From positions 1 through 20,084 of the forward strand of contig JAKEKT010000184.1 of NCBI GenBank assembly GCA_021495925.1: a stretch of 20,084 nt of DNA, given 5' to 3'. The notes beneath the pieces are model-generated. The model was not told the origin of the DNA. It saw only the letters and a program-made list of their open reading frames with translations, and ran no database searches. The translations under genes and the position numbers were made by a program. This stretch comes from Diplodia intermedia (taxonomy: Eukaryota; Ascomycota; Dothideomycetes; Botryosphaeriales; Botryosphaeriaceae). Below, piece after piece: positions 1 through 9,046 of the stretch (position 1 is its first letter; each line of letters begins with the position of its first letter).

Positions 1-111
1 CAGCTCGAGAACCTCCACGCCCTCGCAACCATCCTCACCCACCTCCCCCCTTGTTTGCATATCCTTGTGCTCCTTACGAAATATGTGGAACACCCAACGT
101 TATTTGCGTGA
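1..111 (+). other. Possible 3' end of a neighbouring gene (uncertain)
   Basis: Frame 1 is open from the first base to a TGA at 109-111 (36 codons). Its first fourteen codons are mostly C- or G-ending (CTC, GAG, AAC, CAC, GCC, ACC, ATC), as in the two real genes here, and give a Leu/Ala-rich helix-like stretch (QLENLHALATILTHL). The second half loses that codon bias, so any coding part may stop or splice near base 50. The other two forward frames are also open here, one Ser/Thr/Pro-rich, so the frame is not certain. No domain is recognisable in so few residues. Simple-sequence, UTR-like DNA follows directly. Confidence 0.22.
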
Positions 112-222
112 AATGACGGGAACACCGGGGGGTTTCCCTTAGTCGCAGTGGTAGCAGCAGAAATGCCATGTACGTGTGTATGTATGTATGTACGACGTCA
201 TGGTGCGAGAACGGGGGCGACA

Positions 223-267
223 GGGAGGGAGGGAGGGAGTAGTGCCGGGGTGGGGGGCATGGGGGGG
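223..267 (+). repeat. GGGA tandem run and G-run cluster (G-quadruplex-prone)
   Basis: Four GGG blocks separated by single A residues (223-237) are followed within 10 bases by runs of 4, 6 and 7 G at 247-250, 252-257 and 261-267. The first part alone meets the usual G3+N1-7 quadruplex pattern with one-base loops. It lies a little downstream of the possible gene end at the left edge. Confidence 0.8.
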
Positions 268-986
268 CGTGTGACATGGCAGTGGTAGTCAGTGATGGTG
301 TGTGTGCGTGTGCGTGATTTGCTGCGTCCGTACTACTTGCTTCTGTATTATGCGTCGTTGGCTTGCAGAAGCGGCATTTGTCAGTCAGGGCCGCCCGCGC
401 GCTGTCCGAGGCGGAGAAGAGGATGATGGGGTGGTGATGGTGATGATGGGCGTGACAACCGTGTTTTCTTCATTCGTTGTCTTGGGTGTTGTTCGTTGTT
501 GGTTAATTGTCATCTCTGACCTTTCTTGCTGGTTGCTTTTGTTTTGGTGAGTATGCTTTGTACTACGTTCCTGTTTTGGAAGGAGGACGTATCTTTCTCT
601 CCAAGCGATTGGCTGGATCCAGGTCCGGTTTTGGTACCTTTTTTTTTTTTTTTCTGTTCCGGTCGTCGGACTAGTCTCTTGAAAACAGGCACACTGCTAT
701 ATGCTTTCAACCTTTCACAAAGTGCATACCGAGTTGGACATGATATGAGGTAACAAGGTACAGAGCGCAACCACTACACAGGCAAGCACAGGCAGCAAGT
801 ATCAGGCTCGGAATAAGTCGTTAGTAAGTCTTTATTATCCTTTTAATTGAAAACTATCTCAGCAGCAGACGCTTTCCGCTCGCGAAAGGCTGAGCGAGAC
901 ATTTTTGAACGTGTTTCTGATTCCACTCTGCGTCCGCATCCAAAAAGGGCGGAGTAGGGAAGGGCCCCTCGATTGGAAGGAAGAGA

Positions 987-993
987 TATAAAA
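987..993 (+). promoter_or_regulatory. TATA-box-like element TATAAAA
   Basis: A canonical TATAAAA sits in GC-richer surroundings. No ATG follows until 1300, and that one opens only 16 codons. An AATAAA hexamer lies downstream at 1312-1317. It may be the core promoter of a short non-coding transcript, or chance. Nothing in the sequence fixes which. Confidence 0.25.
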
Positions 994-1680
994 GATATGC
1001 GGGGGCCGTTGTTGTTCGGAAGGCAGGCCACATACAGAGACCGATTCAATCTGACTTGAGACGATCTCTTTCTCCCTTCTTCGTGCTTTCGGGGTCGAAC
1101 GCTCTCGATTGCACAGCACCGTGAAGTGTGTGGGGAGGAGAGAGAGAGAAAGGAACCACTACCGTCAAAACGACTTGTTTCTCTGCGAACGCACCAAAGC
1201 TTCACCAGAGTATCACACAGACAACGACGAAGAACGTTCTCGATTTGGGGAAAGACGAATTTCTGCAAACAAGTCTGAGAAGTCTAATTGGGGAAGATCT
1301 ATGCCGTCGGCAATAAAACACCTTGTTCCTGCTCGTTCCGATCCGTAGGCAGGCAAACGGGACATGTTTCCAGCTCTCCCTCTCTCCTCCTCTCTCTCGT
1401 GACTGAAGCAAATGAGCAGAAGTGAAGGACAGACAACCTGGGCGTCGCGTCTTCTTCCTCTGGAAGAAAGGCAAAAAACCAACCAACCACTCACACGCAA
1501 ACAAACAACCCTCCCTCCGCCGGACGAACGCCCACGCCCACGCCCAACTGCACTAATGCGCCACGCATACCACCATGCCCATTATCAGTAGGGCTCGTCA
1601 AATCGGAAACAAAGTGGCGCAGGAAACATCCGCCCCACCTCCACCCCTTCCACATATCAAAGCGGGCGTAGTAGCAACAA

Positions 1681-1707
1681 CAGCAACAGCAGCAGCAGCA
1701 GCAGCAT
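1681..1707 (+). repeat. CAG/CAA trinucleotide microsatellite
   Basis: About nine CAG/CAA units, extending a looser AGCAACAAC stretch from 1671. It would read as Ala, Gln or Ser runs depending on frame. No supported gene covers it. Confidence 0.85.
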
Positions 1708-1752
1708 ATCAGGCAGAAGTTGGGTTGGGGATAGAAGCCGCATTAGGGAAAA

Positions 1753-1855
1753 CATACGTACGCACGCACGCACGTACGTACGTCCAGAAGGAAGGAAGGA
1801 AGGAATGAAGGAATGAAGGAATGACGGGACGGACGGACGGCCGGGCGGGCGGGTC
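1753..1855 (+). repeat. Mosaic of five successive tetranucleotide-type arrays
   Basis: About 100 bases pass from TACG/CACG units (about 1755-1783), to GAAG units (about 1786-1804), to an eight-base AATGAAGG unit (about 1804-1823), to GGAC units (about 1826-1840), to GGGC units (about 1842-1853). Each array differs from the next by one or two substitutions in a four-base unit. Confidence 0.85.
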
Positions 1856-2000
1856 CAGAGCTGACGGGGGCGCACGCCCGAGGAAGCAAAAATAAAACAA
1901 AAATCGCAATTACTGATTGGCCGGGAGAGAAAGCGAGGATCAAAAAGAAGAAGGGGAGATATCGGAGATAAGGGAAAGTGTTATTGGCTGGTGTAGGGAT

Positions 2001-2020
2001 TGGTTGGTTGGTTGGTTGGT
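2001..2020 (+). repeat. TTGG tetranucleotide microsatellite
   Basis: About five units of TGGT/TTGG, followed immediately by a G-rich run. No coding context. Confidence 0.8.
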
Positions 2021-2074
2021 CGGGGGGGAAGGGGGCCACTCAACCCCCACCCCCATTTGCCGAGAAGGGTTACG

Positions 2075-2183
2075 TACATATACATACATACATACATACA
2101 TACATACATACCTCATGCATCATCATCATCCATCCCATCCCCTGCCCTGCCCTGCCCTATAATCATCATCATCATCATCATCG
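2075..2183 (+). repeat. Compound CATA / CAT / CCCTG / ATC microsatellite
   Basis: A run of ACATA/CATA units (2075-2111) is followed by CAT units (2115-2130), three CCCTG units (2141-2158) and seven ATC units (2162-2183). It accounts for the His, Ile and Tyr runs that make the forward frames here look long. Confidence 0.85.
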
Positions 2184-2636
2184 TCCGTCATCCCGCGGCC
2201 CGGTTGGCTGGAACCGGCCCCTCCCTCCCTCCCCCCCACCAAAGATTTGCTGCAGGGCTGAGACAAGACGGGGTTTTCCCTTCCCGCCGCCCCCACTACG
2301 ACTACTACAACGGGAGGAGGAGGCTACGTATGTACGTACGGACGTAATTTCTCTCGTTCCTGGCCAGCGCGTCTGGTCCCGTTTTTTTCCCTCTCTCCCC
2401 CCTCCCCCAATCCTTCTTGGCGTTGTTGTGTTGTGTATACGTAATGCTGTTGCTGTGTGTATACGTACCAGGGCGGACAACGTGGAGAGCGCGCTATGTC
2501 TCAATGTAGCAAGAGTACATAAGACACGGGGTGGAATAGGGCTTTGTAGATAAGTGATGATGATGACGATGACGACGAGGAGCAAAAAGGTATTCCAGTC
2601 GTCTGCCAAGGAAGACAGGAGGAATGCGGATTTATG

Positions 2637-2655
2637 CGAGAGAGAGAGAGAGAGA
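2637..2655 (+). repeat. GA dinucleotide run
   Basis: About nine GA units. It is paired at some distance with the CT run at 2770-2798, so the two could pair in an RNA or single strand. Confidence 0.8.
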
Positions 2656-2769
2656 CGACGGGATTGATCGGCAGCAGTGGGTTACCACACTGCCGGGAGT
2701 GGTTGGGTTTTTGATCGGTGCATGCATTATTTGCGGGTTGTGCGTTGTTGGGAAGCGGAAGGATTTTTG

Positions 2770-2770
2770 C

Positions 2771-2798
<28 letters not shown>
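2770..2798 (+). repeat. CT dinucleotide run (about 14 units)
   Basis: An uninterrupted CT run, complementary to the GA run about 115 bases upstream. Confidence 0.9.
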
Positions 2799-2802
<4 letters not shown>

Positions 2803-4751
2803 TAGACTTTGCAAACTGGATGGAGTATATGTATAAGCCCCACGCAAACGGAGACCCCGGCTTGGCGACTCCTTCGTTTCCGCAGCCTCATTTTTTCCCT
2901 CCCGGAGGATTGGACATATGCTGAGAGGAGGAAAAGTTAGGCATGTGCTGGCTGCTTGAACGCGTAATCGACGCGGGAGTGAGTCCGTGTGGGTCCTTTA
3001 GAAAAGTAGCATGGAGGAGGGGGTGAGAGAAAAAAGGAAAGAAAAGAAAAGCGGAGGCAGGGCCAGCCAGCAACTTGCAGACACGAGGATACGCGCTTTA
3101 AACGCTACTCGCCGACTACGCGGGTGGTGAAGGTAAAGTCAGGCAGCCGCACGAGCGCCAAGCTTCTCTCGTCATTGGGAATGACATACATACGAGATTT
3201 GTTAGTGGTGCAGAAGCAGGTGATTGTTTAGCGCAGAGGCAAAGGAGAACACTGGGCGTTGCCAATCTGCGCGGTTTGCTCTTCGGTCGGTAGGGGTAGG
3301 GTCTGGCGGTGAGGGCTTACTACATGGTCTTAAAGATAGAACCGGCATGACCAATGCCCGCCGGTTCAGCCCTTTCCCCGCCCTAACGACTCTGCGCCGC
3401 CCAAACCACATCCCACGCTAGCATCGATCGCCGCCCTCTTGAATTCCGGCCAACTCCAAGTCCCGAGTCGATCGGGAAGGAGCCGTGGCCCAAACCCGGG
3501 TCTTGAAGGGAAAATCGAAGCGGTTGGAGAGGGTTGAATCGCCGGGAGACAAGGCTGAATGGGGGCCGGAATAACGCCACGGTACCGTCCCTGCGTCAAG
3601 GTCGACCGTGGGGCCGTTGCAAATCGGAAGCGTGAGAGCAATGGGCCACTCTGGACGCCGCGTTTCTGCACGAAGCCGGTTTCTGTTCTTCACCCGCAGT
3701 GTAACCTCGAACGGCGGACCCCGGACCCGGCTGCTCATCATCCTTCCTTCCCGCCGCGGCTCGCCCACCCGCCGGATTCCTCCCCGTCTGCAGTGAGCCC
3801 GACATGTGGGCGTGCCCGGCGGGGCGTGGAGACCGGGCCACGAGTGGAGGTCATCCAGAGCCGGCCGACGACGGGCATGATGACATGGAAGCATAAGCTG
3901 TGGCGCATGCTTCGACAACGCCTTTTGCTGCTGATGCCAGGCGGACAGGGTTCCATGTTTAGCCGGGGTGCTGTGGGATCAGAGCTAAACGCAAGGCACA
4001 TGCCGTTGCGGGGCGCTTTAGAAGTATGACTGTGTGCGGGACGGAGCTGTACATATGCGGGACGATGATGCGGTACTGTCAGCATCATCTTGACCACTTA
4101 CTTTTCTTTCGATGGGAGTGAGGGAGCAACGGTCAAATGTGATATGGAGATCCGGGCGGGGACCGACGGAAGGCATCCGGCCTAAAGACTTGTCGACGAA
4201 TGAGTGATGGTGATCAGCAGCAGGGCCGCAGGGAAAGAGGTTGCATCCCGACCGGCTTACGGCGCCTTAGCGCTGGATGCTAGGCCAGACGTTCTGGCCC
4301 AGAACCATGAGAGAGGGTCTGATGGTTGGTTCTGACATGTTGACAGCAGCCATCACTAGCTGTCGATCAAACGACTTGCTTCTCCAGGTTTGGAGGCGCC
4401 GATCCAAACGGCCTATCTTGCTTGCTGCGGTTGAAAAGGACATCGTACCATCTTGCCAAGAAGGGACGGGAGTCAAGCCTGTGTTTTTAGCACCTCGGTA
4501 GATGAAGCGCGTGAGGTGACTATCCAGGTTGGGCCTGAGCACGACGCATCAATATCATGCTGTGGACGGTTTCCCTACCTCACGGGGTAAGAAACATGCA
4601 CAGCGCCCGATCCGCCGTCACACAAGCCAAAGGCGCATCCGCGTGTCTTCTATCTGTGACGGCCGATTCCTGGAAGTTGTTGTCATTCACAGGTCATCTC
4701 CACCGGCGTCAGCGGGTACGCAGTCAGACGGAAAGGCGTTGGGACAAGAGC

Positions 4752-4832
4752 CACACGTGACAGTGGAGGAGTGAAGTCTGAGGTGCTTAAAGCTTAATCC
4801 CTAGCCTAATTGCGCCTTGTGTTTCACGTGTG
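4752..4832. promoter_or_regulatory. Inverted pair of CACGTG (E-box-like) sites
   Basis: CACACGTGA at 4752-4760 is the exact reverse complement of TCACGTGTG at 4824-4832, with 63 bases between them. CACGTG is the core for basic helix-loop-helix factors such as yeast Cbf1 and Pho4. No gene start is visible nearby, so regulatory function is only a possibility. Confidence 0.25.
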
Positions 4833-6677
4833 ACGGACTCGGCGTAGACGTGCAAGCCACGAGTGGAGTGGATGCTCCAAGGAGCCGGCTGTCGGCCCGG
4901 TCAAGAGCAGCGAGGGTGTAGGCCCCAGCACTTGCGTTGGACCATTAGCCCAGATACGATGCATGATTCAGATGCCAAGGCGGCCAGGAAGGTCTGTGGG
5001 TGAGGCTGTAGGACGCGTGCCCGCCATCTTTGCGCGTACCCCCACATCGGTCCATGTTCAGACTGCTTGGTGATAGGTAGGGCGTGAGAAGGCGACGGAG
5101 TTGAGCGGTCAGCATGTGGTAGGTATTCACAAAAAGCTGCGCGCGGCGGCAGTAGCGCCAGCTGCGGGAGCTGCGGGACGAGCAGCAATGAGGACAAGTC
5201 GCGGATCTGAGCCATGCTGCGCCATGCTGCCCTGCTGCCGTGCCTGTGAGCGTGCCTCGACGAGCTACTGTAGCGCCGCCACCGTGCCGGCCTGAGTTCT
5301 GACATGGCTTGCCAAGACATGGTGGCAGGGAATGTGCGTGGCCAGCTCTCGACGTCTGAGAAGCAGAAGCTGTGGCAAACTTCTGGATGGACTGTCCCAA
5401 CGGGGCCCAGGCAGCGGGAAATTCGAGGCGCAGCATGTCGGTAGAAACAAGCAAGCAGGTGGAGACTGCCCACGACATGGCACGGACGGGCAGCAGGGCG
5501 ACTGTTGTGATGCTGAGGAACCACGCGGCAGGGCTGGGCGATGGGCGTTGCAGGGCGTTGCAGGGCATGGAAAGGCGGCCGAAAAGGTAGACTGACGTAA
5601 GCACGGACCGGTCGTGGTGATGTGAGGCTCCTCTCCAGCTGCGCATCAAACGCATGACGAGGCGCCCGGCCGTCACGCGCAATCGACAGCGCGGGCGCCC
5701 GGCCGTGATGGTCGACAGAGAGTAGTACCTGGGCGAGGGGCAGGCGCTGATCGGACGGAGGCCGCACTATACGTGGGTCAGCACGAGTTTTGGAAGTGGT
5801 CTCGCTTGCAGCGCCCACCGCAGCTGCCCCCCGGCCCTCGGCGGATTAGGGCGGAAAGAGGGAGGGAATCCATCCCGATGTGGAGAGGCACCTTTATCAT
5901 CGTCAAGGGGCTGCAAACACAAAACGTGCTCAGAAGCGCGCGGCAGCATCAAACGGGCGGAGAGCCGCACTTGTGCCTAAGCTGCCCGGCCGCGCTCCCG
6001 CATGCGGCCGCGAAGAACGGCATCAACCGTTGCTGAAGCGCGCCGGCGCCCCTCGAATGCCTCGTGGCCGCGCGGAAGCCTTCATTTGCTCCCGCCGGCG
6101 GAGTTGAAATATGCTTCCGGATAGCCCAGGCAGATCACTAGCCGTAGTGTTGCGCGTCCGCACGTCCCCTAGCCGCCACCTCTCTCCGCGCCATGGCAGT
6201 CACGAGTCACGGCAAGCAGGCGGACGCATGGCTGAGAACCCAGAAACCTTCGTTGTGTGCGTGTGCGTCTGTTGTGCTTTTTCCTGACGGCGAAACGGCC
6301 GGCGCCCTTGATCTGGCGCTAATTACCGCGCCATCTCCTGCTGTGCCCTGCCTGCAGCTCCGTCGACATGATGACCCTGCTCTGCGTCTTGCGACTCCGT
6401 CCCGACAATTACTGTGCTTCCTTCCCGCCCAACCCCCCGAATGACACCCGAATGTGCAATACAAATGATGACTGTTCTGCGTGCCGTGTGACACGGCCCA
6501 AGTGTGAGTCGGAGATGCAACGCAGGCAGAACGAAACAAAAAGGAAAATAGACCCCAACAGTCCGAAAGCCGCCCACGTACGCCGTCGTGACATCGTGAA
6601 GACCACCAAGTACGAGATAGACTCCTGCTCCCGTCTGCGAGATGCCGAGAGGAGGACTGACAATGAGAAATAAGTAC

Positions 6678-6683
6678 TTTTAT
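6678..6683 (-). terminator. Candidate polyadenylation element (ATAAAA) for the zinc-finger gene
   Basis: On the minus strand ATAAAA lies about 195 bases beyond the stop codon of the zinc-finger gene, within an A/T-rich pocket (6668-6684) in otherwise GC-rich DNA. Fungal polyadenylation signals are loose, so this is a weak call. Confidence 0.25.
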
Positions 6684-6877
6684 CCACCAATGCCAAACAG
6701 ACATGTGCTGCAAACCGACGACCCAAATCCGCGTGCCGACATGGCCGAAGGCTGCCCTTCGGCCCACGCCCCCTCCGTGTGGTATGTGAATGGTTCTAAT
6801 GACGCCGCGACCAAAATGCTGGATGACAATCATGCTCGCTCAGCAATCGCTAGTCAAACTCGCCTTGTAACGCCTGC

Positions 6878-9046
6878 TCACGACTCATCACGCGCTTCAC
6901 TGATGACGCCAGGCTTGGGGGTGGCTACTGCAGTCAGCGTGCCGCCTGGACCCATGGTCGATCCCGGAAGCGACCCCACCGATCCCAGTCGCTCCTTTGG
7001 CGGAGGTTCGTCCTTCATACATGCGTTCTCCAGCATGTTGGTCCACTTTCCGCTTGTGCCAGCGTGGCTGTGTTTGAGATGCTGCCGGAAATGATCGGCG
7101 CGGAAGAATTTCTTGGCCTGGTTGCATTCACCGAACTTGTGCACGTGATTCAGGTGCTCTGCTCGTACGTCCCAGTCCGCGGGGTTGGGGAACTCGTCGC
7201 CGCAGTATCCGCATACGTCAGCCACTGTCGGGTGCACCGTTGACGGGTGGAATGCTGCTTGCACCCCCGAGAGCGCTGCGCAAGACCACGAATGGCGCCG
7301 AAGGTGCAGCGAGTTTTGGTGCCGCTCTGCCTCGTTCTTGTTCTTGAACCGGTTCGGGCAATATGCGCATGTGTACTGCTTCTCCATCTCGTGCATTCTG
7401 CCCTGTGTTAGCTGATGGCCTGGTCGGGAATCGCGTCATACGTACCTCAGTTCTTCTTCGCTGTCGAATTTCTTCGGCTTTTTCGGGCAGCACTCGCAAA
7501 TGTAGAGGCCTTGGATCCTCGACACGCTGTTCTGCCGCGAATGTGCTAAGCTGTCCGCCGACAATTTGCGGGCTTGCAGTGCATCTTCGCCCGACAACCC
7601 GCGATGGTGGTGCGACGGTTTCGACAAAGAGCCACGTGGACTTGGGTTCAGCGACCTTGCCGTTGAGTATGGTGAAGTCGGTCCAAATTCGTCGATCGAA
7701 GGTGAAAGTGCGCCGGGCGAGAGGCGGTCCGTGTTGTAGCTCGTTGCGCTGCTGGCGATTGACAGGCCATACGAAGACCCAAGCGATCCGTTTCGTTGTC
7801 CCAGGGAAGAGGTCGAGGATACCGAGCCGTGATTGGCGTGGAACCTCGAGATGGGCGAGTTGCGATTGACCAACATCTGAGCCGATCTGCGATGGTAGAG
7901 GTCGTTGCCGCCGCTGGGGCGGTCTTCACGGTTGGCCTCGGTGGGAGGCGAAGACGCCCGCCTCTTCAGGCCGCCGTGGGTGCTGAGCTGATACTCGTCC
8001 GACCCGGCAGGGCTGCGATCGTTGAGGTTAAGATCCCGCATGCCGTTTTCTTCCATGGCGAAATCGGGCTCCAGGAAAACGGTGTGGTCGTAGCTGCCCC
8101 TGTGAGAGTGAGGGTCTTCGTATCCGCTGGGACCTGAAACACTGCCGTAGGGGCGTTGCGCAGGGTTCTCGCCTGACCCCGGTCCGTAGATGGGACTCCG
8201 AAAACCCGTCTGCCCCGGCGAGATGGCCCCCGAGCTTGGCGGCCAGTTCGACGCAGAGAGGTCGACCGAGCTCAAACGGCGGTCCGGCATGGAAAGCGGC
8301 TTGAGTTGGCCATTCAGCTTGCTGAGCGTGTTGTGCGGACTGGTCGATGTTTCTTGGGCGCTCGTCGAGAGGAAGCCGGTGCCAGGACCGCGACTCGGCG
8401 TGTTGGGCCCGCCGATCTTGGATAGTAGCTGCTTGTCGTACGCCTGCGACGAGTCTTCAAGCGAGCGCTGGCCGAGCTGTCTCTCGCTCTGGAGCCTGTG
8501 TCGAGCGGTTAGCAGCGAGCGCAGGGAACACGGAGCGCAGGGAGCGAGACCCGCATGCGCAAGAGAAGGTACGTACCGGTGGTTTGCCATGGACGGGCGT
8601 GGGAGATCTGGGCGATCTTCGTCGCTATGGTGACTCAGGCTGTCGGCGGCCATGTCTGTGTCCTGAGGCTTCACCGTCGAGAGCGAGCTACCTCTGCGAG
8701 CCCAGCTGCCACGCTCGCTCTCTTCTACGGCCTGGTCCCGTTTCACCTGGGCGCCCAGGAGGCTGGAGCCCGGCTTCACCGAGCCAAAGGCATTCTTCCC
8801 GAAGGACGAGCTATTCGGGCCATTGCCCCACTGCCACCCGGGATCCTGTCCATCGCTCAATTCGCTGATGTAACGCGGCGGAGGCAAGGGCGGCGGCGGA
8901 GAGTCTCGAGCATTGGGAATGGCCATGGGAATAGCGGTCGGGGAGGCATACGAGGACGACCGGCGCGGGATGGCGAAGTGGGAGTGGTGCGTGCCGGAGT
9001 CATATATTCGTATCGCCGGCGTCGTCGTTGCGTGCGACATGTCCAT
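6878..9046 (-). CDS. C2H2 zinc-finger protein, putative fungal transcription factor (three exons)
   Basis: Exons on the minus strand are 9046-8577, 8495-7446 and 7397-6878, totalling 2040 nt and 679 residues. Both introns (81 bp at 8496-8576, 48 bp at 7398-7445) start GTACGT, carry a GCTAAC branch site and end CAG. Splicing joins MANHR to LQSERQ and EEELR to MHEMEKQY. Residues 1 to about 485 are Ser/Pro-rich and probably disordered, with a PPPPLPPPRY segment followed by DPGWQWGN near the N-terminus. The C-terminal finger block has a partial finger with CECC at 490-493 and then a C2H2 finger, C517, C520, H533 and H538. A second C-x2-C pair at C569/C572 has His 588-593, and a Cys598/His613/His618 unit follows. 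ATG 9046 is the first in-frame ATG, and M3 is an alternative start. A nuclear DNA-binding role is inferred from the fingers. I do not recognise a named orthologue. Confidence 0.87.

Larger units (their letters stand above)
112..3200. other. Gene-free, microsatellite-rich intergenic region
   Basis: No convincing coding sequence. The longest open frames have no ATG start or are read through simple repeats (His/Ile/Tyr runs from CATA and CAT, Ala runs from CAG). The stretch holds many short tandem repeats of different units, listed separately, a 15-base T run at 639-653, and a TATAAAA box at 987-993. A short frame with a reasonable ATG context (1575-1808, 77 codons) runs into the CAG and tetranucleotide arrays and looks accidental. 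The region resembles long 5' or 3' flanking DNA rather than a decayed gene. Confidence 0.6.
3201..6877. other. Intergenic region, no supported gene; includes 3' flank of the zinc-finger gene
   Basis: This stretch is GC-richer and less repetitive than the region to its left. Open frames of 150-300 codons exist (for example minus 4901-5818 and 4945-5682, plus 3559-4029). The largest lack an early ATG, and all are Arg/Ser/Pro/His-rich and overlap others on both strands. None shows a known motif or a spliced extension. Short tandem duplications (GCTGCGGGA at 5161-5178, GGGCGTTGCA at 5544-5563) break up the minus-strand frames. The last few hundred bases before 6878 are presumably the 3' UTR of the minus-strand gene. 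Confidence 0.55.

Noticed and set aside
1086..1102. GTTCGACCCC on the minus strand, similar to a tRNA B box.
   Set aside because: The flanking bases do not form a T-arm stem, and no A box or acceptor stem is found at the right spacing.
1753..2183. Repeated units that might suggest a CRISPR array.
   Set aside because: They are continuous 3- to 8-base microsatellites without spacers, in a eukaryotic context.
1978..2553. A 191-codon plus-strand frame.
   Set aside because: It starts at GTG and is largely translation of CATA, CAT and C-rich microsatellites.
3559..4029. A 156-codon plus-strand frame with an ATG.
   Set aside because: It is fully overlapped by open minus-strand frames of similar length, is rich in Arg/Pro/Ser, and has no motif. 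GC-rich DNA gives such frames by chance.
4901..5818. Two long overlapping minus-strand frames (305 and 245 codons), one with hydrophobic stretches resembling membrane segments.
   Set aside because: The longer begins at GTG and has no ATG until past its middle. The other begins at TTG, with an ATG at 5655. Composition is Arg/Ser/His/Pro-rich, no domain is recognised, short tandem duplications interrupt it, and no convincing introns extend it.
6642..7094. A 150-codon plus-strand frame.
   Set aside because: It starts at a non-ATG context and most of it is antisense to the last exon of the zinc-finger gene, where the minus-strand protein has clear finger motifs.
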